Shown one piece after another: positions 1 through 4,767 of a stretch of DNA of 10,896 nt. Location: positions 1 through 10,896 of the forward strand of contig DAXV01000048.1 in NCBI GenBank assembly GCA_002506595.1, written 5' to 3'. The notes under the pieces are model-generated. The model saw only the letters and a program-made list of their open reading frames with translations. It was not told the DNA's origin and did no database searches. The stretch comes from Acidilobaceae archaeon UBA158. Lineage in GTDB: Archaea; Thermoproteota; Thermoprotei_A; Sulfolobales; Acidilobaceae. A program made the position numbers and the translations under genes. The number at the start of each line of letters is the position of its first letter. Within the stretch, counting starts at the first letter, position 1.

Positions 1-1
1 C

Positions 2-403
2 GATAAAATTTCTAGAAAACTTATTTTATTAATTTCTCTTATTGGTGTTTCAATTTCTACTGCATTAATCTATATAACAATACCAAAATGGACATCAGAC
101 CTTATGCTCTTCTGGGCCCTATTAGTTATTCTTAATATATTCGTTAGCATAAATTATATAACTGAAGATACGTTAAAAGCAGAAATATGGCCTACTGTGA
201 AAAGAGGAACTTATACTGCAATAGTAAGATTTCTATCCATAGGAGCATATATACCTACCATATTTTTAACAGCAGGTTTAAGTATATACGAATATACATT
301 ATTTAATTTATCTATATGGGTTTTAGGATTAATAGCTGGAATATTATGGTTCATTAAAGGAATAGAAACTGGAAAAGGAAGAAATTTAAGTGAAATATCA
401 TAG
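2..403 (+). CDS. MFS transporter, C-terminal fragment (5' end outside the window)
   Basis: The frame is open from base 2, so this is the 3' part of a longer gene; the internal ATG at 104 is not a credible start because hydrophobic coding sequence continues upstream of it. The visible 133 residues contain about four membrane segments (roughly residues 4-24, 36-55, 77-96 and 104-123), which would be TM9-TM12 of a 12-TM major facilitator permease. Between the second and third lies Glu-Ile-Trp-Pro-Thr-Val-Lys-Arg-Gly, matching the E-x-x-P-T-x-x-R-G signature between TM10 and TM11 of sugar/metabolite MFS carriers. The C-terminal tail after the last segment reads IETGKG, like the PETKG motif that ends many sugar porters. 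Substrate cannot be inferred. The stop is followed by a T-rich stretch (415-419) that could end transcription. Confidence 0.75.
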   Translation, partial: DKISRKLILLISLIGVSISTALIYITIPKWTSDLMLFWALLVILNIFVSINYITEDTLKAEIWPTVKRGTYTAIVRFLSIGAYIPTIFLTAGLSIYEYTLFNLSIWVLGLIAGILWFIKGIETGKGRNLSEIS

Positions 404-474
404 TATAAATTTATATTTTTAAAAATTATAATAAAAACAAAAATTTTAAAAAATTAATAACAGGACGTGCATAA

Positions 475-484
475 TATATAAAAA
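475..484 (+). promoter_or_regulatory. TATA box for the box C/D RNA
   Basis: TATATAAAAA has its centre near 479. Archaeal transcription normally starts about 26 bases downstream of the TATA centre, which predicts a start at about 505, exactly the first base of the terminal stem of the RNA at 505-574. There is no ORF start within reach of this box, which supports a non-coding transcript. Confidence 0.55.
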
Positions 485-504
485 GTGAGTAAAGAAATGA
501 AAAA

Positions 505-574
505 GTAAGATGATGTGAAGAACCCGGACTCTCCGAGGTAAATACCTATGAGGAGTCCTAATCCAGCTGATTAC
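505..574 (+). ncRNA. Box C/D guide sRNA with two complete kink-turns
   Basis: Archaeal box C/D RNAs bind L7Ae, Nop5 and fibrillarin and guide 2'-O-methylation of rRNA or tRNA. Outer motif: terminal stem GTAA (505-508) with TTAC (571-574), box C ATGATGT (510-516, consensus RTGATGA) and box D CTGA (567-570). G512 and A513 can form the tandem sheared pairs with A570 and G569. Inner motif: box D' CCGA (533-536) and box C' ATGAGGA (548-554), joined by a GGT/ACC stem (537-539 with 544-546) and an AAAT loop. The three bulged bases are TAT (547-549), the sheared pairs are G535/A551 and A536/G550, and CTCC (531-534) pairs with GGAG (552-555). The spacer between C' and D is 12 nt (555-566), the standard archaeal guide length. 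By the D+5 rule the base opposite T562 is methylated, so the target would read CUGG-A-UUAGGAC with the middle A modified. The C-to-D' spacer is 16 nt, longer than usual. The 3' end is followed by a T-run near 597-601. Confidence 0.7.
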
Positions 575-670
575 AATTTAAAGTATAACTGCAATATTTT
601 TATTTAAATAACAATTCTTATGAGTTAAATTTATTAAAAATTAATATAGTTTGAGTTCTAGTTTATTGTA

Positions 671-1027
671 ATGCATGTGAAAGAAATGAAACAATCGAAA
701 CCATTATGTGATATTTGTGGCGTTAATGAAGCAGTATATACATGTAAAATATGTAAAAGAAATGTTTGTAAAGAAGATTTTGATGAAGATAAGGGAATAT
801 GTAAAATATGTGCTGCCACATTATGTCAAATATGTAACTCTAGACTTTCAGTTACATATTGCCCATATTGTGGAAGATTAGTATGTACAGAAGATTCTAT
901 TCAATTAGATAATGTAAGAAGGGTTTGTATTGATTGCTACAGAAATGGTGCAATTAAGCTTTCAAAAAACAATTCCAAATATATAAACGGTGCAATTAAG
1001 CTTTCAAAAAGAGTTAAAATAGTTTAA
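671..1027 (+). CDS. Small cysteine-rich protein with two tandem B-box-like zinc modules
   Basis: This 118-residue protein has 14 cysteines in two copies of one pattern: C-x2-C-x8-C-x2-C-x4-C-x2-D followed by C-x2-C. Copy one uses Cys13, 16, 25, 28, 33, Asp36, Cys44 and 47. Copy two uses Cys52, 55, 64, 67, 72, Asp75, Cys86 and 89, an offset of 39 residues with a 3-residue insertion near the end. This is an eight-ligand cross-brace arrangement like B-box or RING-related zinc fingers, each binding two zinc ions; such modules usually mediate protein or nucleic-acid contacts. The tail is basic and repeats NGAIKLSK twice (see the repeat entry). No membrane segment or signal peptide is seen. A TATA-like TTTATTAAAA at 630-639 predicts a start near 662, giving a leader of about 9 bases to this ATG; the ATG at 686 is an alternative. 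The gene is not visibly in an operon and its role is unknown. Confidence 0.75.
   Translation: MHVKEMKQSKPLCDICGVNEAVYTCKICKRNVCKEDFDEDKGICKICAATLCQICNSRLSVTYCPYCGRLVCTEDSIQLDNVRRVCIDCYRNGAIKLSKNNSKYINGAIKLSKRVKIV
947..1010 (+). repeat. 22-bp perfect direct repeat inside the zinc-protein gene
   Basis: The 22 bases at 947-968 recur exactly at 989-1010, 42 bp (14 codons) apart, so both copies are read in the same frame and encode NGAIKLSK. The bases between and around the copies do not match each other, so this is a short direct repeat and not a complete 42-bp tandem duplication. It lies in the last 25 codons, after the second zinc module. Confidence 0.85.
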
Positions 1028-1174
1028 TAAATAATATTTTATTAAAATTTAAAATAAAGTTCTTATCGTATTTTTTAATTTAAAGTTATGCTTAAATTTT
1101 AATTATATTTGAAAAACCCTAATTAATTTCGATAAAGTCAAAATAAATAGATATAGATAATACCCTCCAACTAA

Positions 1175-1182
1175 TATTATAA
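1175..1182 (+). promoter_or_regulatory. TATA box for the 1201 gene
   Basis: TATTATAA is centred about 23-25 bases before the ATG at 1201, which fits a leaderless transcript starting at or next to the start codon. The G-run at 1186-1190 could pair with CCCTC upstream (1163-1167), but it lies before the predicted transcription start and is probably not a ribosome binding site. Confidence 0.4.
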
Positions 1183-1200
1183 CACGGGGGCTTAGGATTA

Positions 1201-1779
1201 ATGAAATCTAAAGAACCAATAAAGGTTGAGATTGATAATAGCAAATTGAGTGTAGATGGGAGAAGTTATGATACAACTCATGTTTTAATACAAGGAGCCC
1301 AAGAGATATCAGGAGAAATAACAGGTTCTCAAGTAAAAATGACTGTTTTCTTTGCAGATTTACCTCTAGTAGAGCCAACAATGGAAGAGGCAATAAAGGT
1401 TTCTGCTAATGGTTCAGAATTCATAGTAGATGTATTAGGCGATAAAATACAAAATGCTTTAGAAACCGAAGAAGGTTATATATTATCTGGAGATATAATA
1501 ACTATAAAATTTGAGTCAGACGAAAATGGTGAGGATATAATAATAAAAATACCAAAAGTTGGTAACATAAAAACTAGCAAATTATCTTTTCAACTTGATG
1601 GAGAACTTTCAACGAACATAATGACACAACCATTTATCATAGGAGCTATAAGCGCTAAAGGCCCGACAAAAGTAAAGATTCAGGTATCTGGAGAATCTAT
1701 AACAATCTTAAAAGATGATTCAAAGGCCAGCAATGAAGGAAAGAAAATAGTTAGCGAATCAACTGCTCAAAATACTTAA
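1201..1779 (+). CDS. Hypothetical acidic, beta-rich soluble protein
   Basis: I do not recognise this 192-residue protein. It has no signal peptide or membrane segment. The sequence alternates short hydrophobic and polar stretches (for example IKVEIDNSKLSVDG, VKMTVFFADL, IIIKIPKVG and VKIQVSGESITIL), which suggests mainly beta-strands joined by glycine turns, perhaps two similar beta-sandwich or barrel halves. It is rich in Asp and Glu. The last 25 residues are Ser/Asn/Lys-rich low complexity and probably disordered. No conserved catalytic Cys, His or metal site stands out. A TATA box 20-odd bases upstream makes it a likely single leaderless gene. The stop at 1777-1779 is followed by T-rich DNA and a convergent gene. 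Coding is well supported by the length, absence of rare-frame features and promoter placement; function is unknown. Confidence 0.7.
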   Translation: MKSKEPIKVEIDNSKLSVDGRSYDTTHVLIQGAQEISGEITGSQVKMTVFFADLPLVEPTMEEAIKVSANGSEFIVDVLGDKIQNALETEEGYILSGDIITIKFESDENGEDIIIKIPKVGNIKTSKLSFQLDGELSTNIMTQPFIIGAISAKGPTKVKIQVSGESITILKDDSKASNEGKKIVSESTAQNT

Positions 1780-1793
1780 ATATCTGAATTTTA

Positions 1794-1798
1794 TTTTT
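1794..1798 (+). terminator. T-tract after the 1201 gene
   Basis: A run of five T within TTTTATTTTTAA lies 15 bases after the stop codon. Archaeal RNA polymerase commonly terminates at short U-tracts without a hairpin, and the next gene is convergent. Confidence 0.3.
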
Positions 1799-1867
1799 AA
1801 AAAGATCTAAATTAAAATAATTAGTTTTATATTAGAGATATTTTAAAATTTTCTTTGTTACTATAGC

Positions 1868-1874
1868 AAAAAAA
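1868..1874 (-). terminator. T7 tract after the winged-helix gene
   Basis: Read on the - strand this is seven consecutive T following GCC, 8-14 bases past the stop of the winged-helix gene. It fits an archaeal U-tract terminator facing the convergent neighbour. Confidence 0.4.
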
Positions 1875-1881
1875 GGCATTT

Positions 1882-2289
1882 TTAATTTAATTCATCGTCA
1901 GGAGATTCTTCATATTTTTTCATAACTACAGGGTTCTTTACCTTATTTAATTCATCTTGTGGTACATATTTTGGTAAGCTATACCTTGTATGAGTTAATT
2001 CCGCTATTTCATTCTTTGCCTTAAGACCACTCAATATTCTTCTCAACCTATCTTCTCCTACAATACCTTGAAATATTACTTTCAAATCCCTCCAACTGAT
2101 TGGTTCTTTAGCTTCTTCTAAGACGTATAATACTAACTTTTCTATATCAAAGTCGTCTAGTGCTGTTGTAACACTTAAACCTGATTCATCTACTAGTGAA
2201 GATTGAATATTTTCATATTCTTTGAAAATTTTGGCTCTTATAGTATCTATTAGCTTTTTCTTAGATTGTTCATCAGTAGATATTGGCAT
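1882..2289 (-). CDS. Small winged-helix (wHTH) protein, putative DNA-binding
   Basis: The protein is 135 residues from the ATG at 2289. That start is chosen over the in-frame GTG at 2298 because GGGGTGAG, an anti-SD match that overlaps the GTG, lies 4 bases before the ATG. The N-terminal third is a charged helix. The segment from about residue 47 to 110 reads as a winged helix: helix IEKLVLYVLEEA, then a short turn and WRDLKVIFQGIVG, a recognition-type helix DRLRRILSGLKAKNEI and a strand pair ending in TRYSLPKYVP. The acidic C-terminus is probably disordered. Such small wHTH proteins are common in Crenarchaeota as transcription factors or chromatin-associated proteins. The gene is divergent from the hydrolase/GlmU operon, and an AT inverted repeat brackets its TATA box, so autoregulation or control of the neighbour is possible but only inferred. 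Confidence 0.65.
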   Translation of the reverse strand: MPISTDEQSKKKLIDTIRAKIFKEYENIQSSLVDESGLSVTTALDDFDIEKLVLYVLEEAKEPISWRDLKVIFQGIVGEDRLRRILSGLKAKNEIAELTHTRYSLPKYVPQDELNKVKNPVVMKKYEESPDDELN

Positions 2290-2311
2290 TTCTCTCACCC
2301 CTATATCCTAT

Positions 2312-2349
2312 ATATATAATAAAACTAAAGTATATAAGCTATTATATAT
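2312..2349. repeat. 10-bp AT inverted repeat around the winged-helix promoter
   Basis: ATATATAATA (2312-2321) and its exact reverse complement TATTATATAT (2340-2349) are separated by 18 bases that contain the presumed TATA box. The placement fits an operator, but AT-only repeats arise easily in such AT-rich DNA. Confidence 0.35.
2329..2338 (-). promoter_or_regulatory. TATA box for the winged-helix gene
   Basis: On the - strand this reads CTTATATACT. It predicts transcription from about 2306, giving a leader of roughly 16 bases that contains the GGGGTGAG ribosome binding site (2293-2300) before the ATG at 2289. Confidence 0.4.
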
Positions 2350-2476
2350 GTCAAACTCGTTTAACTAATAAAAATTTTATTTAAATGGTTAAAATTTATT
2401 AACATAAATAGCAAAATCTATTTATTCTTTAACCTTTATATATAAGCAATTTATGAAAAAACTAATAGCTTTACAA

Positions 2477-2489
2477 TTTATATTTTTAA
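2477..2489 (+). promoter_or_regulatory. Candidate TATA box for the MBL/GlmU operon
   Basis: TTTATATTTTTAA is centred near 2482-2483 and predicts a start at about 2508, a short distance before the ATG at 2525. A second candidate, TTTATATATAAG at 2435-2446, predicts a start near 2467. Either way the in-frame ATG at 2453 would lie upstream of the transcript. Confidence 0.4.
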
Positions 2490-2524
2490 CCTTAAACGAA
2501 ATCGTATTTCATGGGAATAATAAT

Positions 2525-3421
2525 ATGGAAATAATTAGACTAGAAAGCTATAATTTCCCATTAGACAGACCTGCAAATAGTTATCTAATAAAGCATGACA
2601 AATATAATATATTAATAGATGCAGGTGCTACCAAAGAAAATCTTAAAATAATTGAAAATAAAATTGACTATATTTTAATTACGCATGGTCATTGGGATCA
2701 TGCTTATGGAATAACTGGAATTAAAGATAAAAAAATTTGTGCAAATCCAGATACTTATAATGGATTAATTAATGGAGATTTTAAATATAGCGCATATAGA
2801 ATTGCTGAAATATTTGGCTATAACAGTAAAGAACTTAATATAAATGATGAAATCAATACAATAATAGACAAAACTGTAAAATATTATAATGATATTGGTG
2901 ATGCATTAAAATTTAACGAATACATACCATTAGATGAGTGTATTCCAATCAAACAAAATATAGTAAAATATATTATATGTCAAGGGCATAGCAATGACCA
3001 TGTATGCTATTTTATTTCTAACCATTTATTTTCTGGTGACAATATCTTACCGGGTGGAGGCCTTACATTGCTAGACTTCTTAAAATATCAAGAATCTATA
3101 ATTAAGCTGTTTAGCATAAACGATTGGGATTTAATACATCCAGGCCATGGACCTGATACTAATAGAATTGATATACAACAATGGTTAAAAGATACATTAA
3201 CAGGTAAAGAAAAGAAAATGCTACAATTAAGTTCTATTTTAAATAGTGAATGGACTCCAATAAATGATTTATTACCTAAGCTTTATCCAAATCTTAACGG
3301 CCCATTATTATACATTGCAGCCAGAAGCTTAATAGGATATTTAGGATCTCTTGAAAATATGAAAATAATAGAAGTTGATAGAGATCATAAACCATGGAGA
3401 GTTAGAAGTTCATATAGGTGA
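2525..3421 (+). CDS. Metallo-beta-lactamase-fold hydrolase (LACTB2/glyoxalase II-like)
   Basis: This 298-residue protein has the complete MBL metal site: His54-x-His56-x-Asp58-His59 in THGHWDH, then His155 (QGHSNDH), Asp172 (FSGDN) and His208 (HPGHG), which would hold two metal ions. The beta-hairpin before it, with NILIDAGA, is also typical of the fold. After residue 210 comes a helical C-terminal domain with a winged-helix look (about 240-290), as in LACTB2-like proteins, which act as thioester hydrolases or endoribonucleases; the substrate here cannot be decided. I chose ATG 2525 over ATG 2453 because the 24 extra residues do not look like part of the fold and the predicted transcription starts lie downstream of 2453. 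Its last bases form the ribosome binding site of the next gene, so the two are co-translated. Confidence 0.85.
   Translation: MEIIRLESYNFPLDRPANSYLIKHDKYNILIDAGATKENLKIIENKIDYILITHGHWDHAYGITGIKDKKICANPDTYNGLINGDFKYSAYRIAEIFGYNSKELNINDEINTIIDKTVKYYNDIGDALKFNEYIPLDECIPIKQNIVKYIICQGHSNDHVCYFISNHLFSGDNILPGGGLTLLDFLKYQESIIKLFSINDWDLIHPGHGPDTNRIDIQQWLKDTLTGKEKKMLQLSSILNSEWTPINDLLPKLYPNLNGPLLYIAARSLIGYLGSLENMKIIEVDRDHKPWRVRSSYR
3416..3421 (+). promoter_or_regulatory. Ribosome binding site AGGTGA that sets the glmU-like start
   Basis: AGGTGA is a strong anti-SD match, and its last three bases are the stop codon of the upstream hydrolase. It is 5 bases before the ATG at 3427. This decides against the in-frame GTG at 3418, which lies inside the ribosome binding site. 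Confidence 0.7.
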
Positions 3422-3426
3422 ATAAA

Positions 3427-4674
3427 ATGAAATTAGTTTTACTTGCTGGAGGTAAAGGGGAAAGACTTAGGCCTTTAACTGACACAAAACAAAAAGCTTT
3501 AATGCCAATACTCGGAAAACCATTAATCTGCAGACATCTTGCAGAATTATCAGAACTAAATCCAGAAAAAATTATAATCATAATATCATACAAAAAAGAA
3601 CAGGTTTCTGATGAAATAAAGAAATGTTTTTCTGATGAAAATAAAATTGTTTATCTAGACCAAAAAGAAGAGAAAGGAACAGGCCACGCAATAAAATTAG
3701 CTATGGATTATGGTGGAGAAGGAGATTATCTTATAGTTTATTCTGATTTATATTTATCTAAAAATGTTTATAAAAATTTAATTAAATTAAAATCTCCAGG
3801 CATAGCTGTTACAGAGGTAAGCAAACCCTGGAATTATGGTGTTGTTAAAATTGAAAATGAACTCGTTAAAGAAATAAAGGAGAAGCCTAGAAGCGATGAA
3901 CAAATATCAAATACAATATTTGCTGGTATTTTAAAACTTCCATTTGATGCTAAAAAATATATTGATAACATTAAATTATCACCCAGAAATGAATACGAAG
4001 TTACTGATGCAATTAAAGAAATGATAAATGATTTTGATATTTCTACGATAACTATTCCCAAAAATCAATGGCAAGACATAGGAAGACCTTGGGATCTATT
4101 AATTGCAAATAGATTAGCTTTAGATGAAGAGATTAAAGGACAAACAATTAAAGGCAATGTTCATAATACTGCAGTAATTGAAGGAAATGTAATAATTGAA
4201 GAGGGTTCAGAAATAAAACCTTATACAGTTATTGAGGGGCCAGCACTTATTTCAAAGAATTCTATAGTTGGCCCAATGACACATATTAGACCTTATACAA
4301 TATTTCTAAAGAATTCATCTGCAGGCTATTCTGTTGAAGTCAAGGGTTCAATAATAATGGAGTTTTCCAAACTACCTCACTTTAATTACGTTGGTGATAG
4401 CATTATTGGTGAGCATGTTAATTTGGGCGCTGGCACGATAACAGCTAATTTAAGATTTGATCATAAACCCATAAAAATGAAGATTAAAGAGGATATTATA
4501 GATACAGGAATGGAAAAATTGGGTTCAGTTATAGGAGATTATGCACAAACTGGCATAAATGTTTCAATATTGCCAGGCAAAAAAATTGGTTCTCATGCAA
4601 TAGTATATCCAGGCTGCATAGTAGATAGAGATGTAAATTCTTTTGAAGTATTTAAATGTATAAATAGTTCTTAG
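3427..4674 (+). CDS. glmU: GlmU-like bifunctional sugar-1-phosphate nucleotidylyltransferase/acetyltransferase
   Basis: The 415-residue enzyme has an N-terminal nucleotidyltransferase domain (about 1-230) and a C-terminal left-handed beta-helix acyltransferase (about 240-410). Seen in the first: LLAGGKGERLRP (5-16), the KALMPILGKPL sugar-nucleotide motif (23-33), GTGHA (84-88) and a metal Asp in YSDLY (Asp107). The helix domain shows hexapeptide-type repeats and the acetyltransferase residues His318, Tyr321, Asn341 and Lys347, which line up with those described for the Sulfolobus tokodaii homologue ST0452 (from memory). The predicted job is acetylation of glucosamine- or galactosamine-1-phosphate and transfer to UTP or dTTP, giving UDP-GlcNAc or UDP-GalNAc for glycan synthesis in the cytoplasm. 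The usual archaeal length is about 400 residues, so it is complete. It is translationally coupled to the hydrolase. The symbol is by function; the archaeal enzyme is not a strict orthologue of bacterial GlmU. Confidence 0.9.
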   Translation: MKLVLLAGGKGERLRPLTDTKQKALMPILGKPLICRHLAELSELNPEKIIIIISYKKEQVSDEIKKCFSDENKIVYLDQKEEKGTGHAIKLAMDYGGEGDYLIVYSDLYLSKNVYKNLIKLKSPGIAVTEVSKPWNYGVVKIENELVKEIKEKPRSDEQISNTIFAGILKLPFDAKKYIDNIKLSPRNEYEVTDAIKEMINDFDISTITIPKNQWQDIGRPWDLLIANRLALDEEIKGQTIKGNVHNTAVIEGNVIIEEGSEIKPYTVIEGPALISKNSIVGPMTHIRPYTIFLKNSSAGYSVEVKGSIIMEFSKLPHFNYVGDSIIGEHVNLGAGTITANLRFDHKPIKMKIKEDIIDTGMEKLGSVIGDYAQTGINVSILPGKKIGSHAIVYPGCIVDRDVNSFEVFKCINSS

Positions 4675-4767
4675 AAACCCAAAATAAATATTGATTAAAT
4701 GAATTTTTCTTTGCTTTAAACAAGTATAAATAATCTAACTTTATATTGACATTTTATTAAAATAAAG

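Noticed and set aside
404..474. Low-complexity A/T stretch as a possible origin or CRISPR leader
   Set aside because: No repeated units, origin-recognition-box-like motifs or cas genes; it looks like ordinary AT-rich intergenic DNA with a T-tract.
505..574. tRNA or tRNA fragment in the transporter-zinc protein interval
   Set aside because: There is no acceptor stem, T-loop sense sequence or anticodon arm; the T-arm-like match is antisense, and the C/D boxes explain the element better.
2290..2298. GTG start for the winged-helix protein
   Set aside because: It overlaps the GGGGTGAG site that serves the ATG at 2289.
2453..2524. N-terminal extension of the metallo-beta-lactamase protein from the ATG at 2453
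   Set aside because: The added 24 residues do not fit the fold and the TATA boxes predict transcription starting downstream of that ATG.
3418..3426. GTG start three codons upstream for the glmU-like gene
   Set aside because: The GTG is part of the AGGTGA ribosome binding site for ATG 3427.
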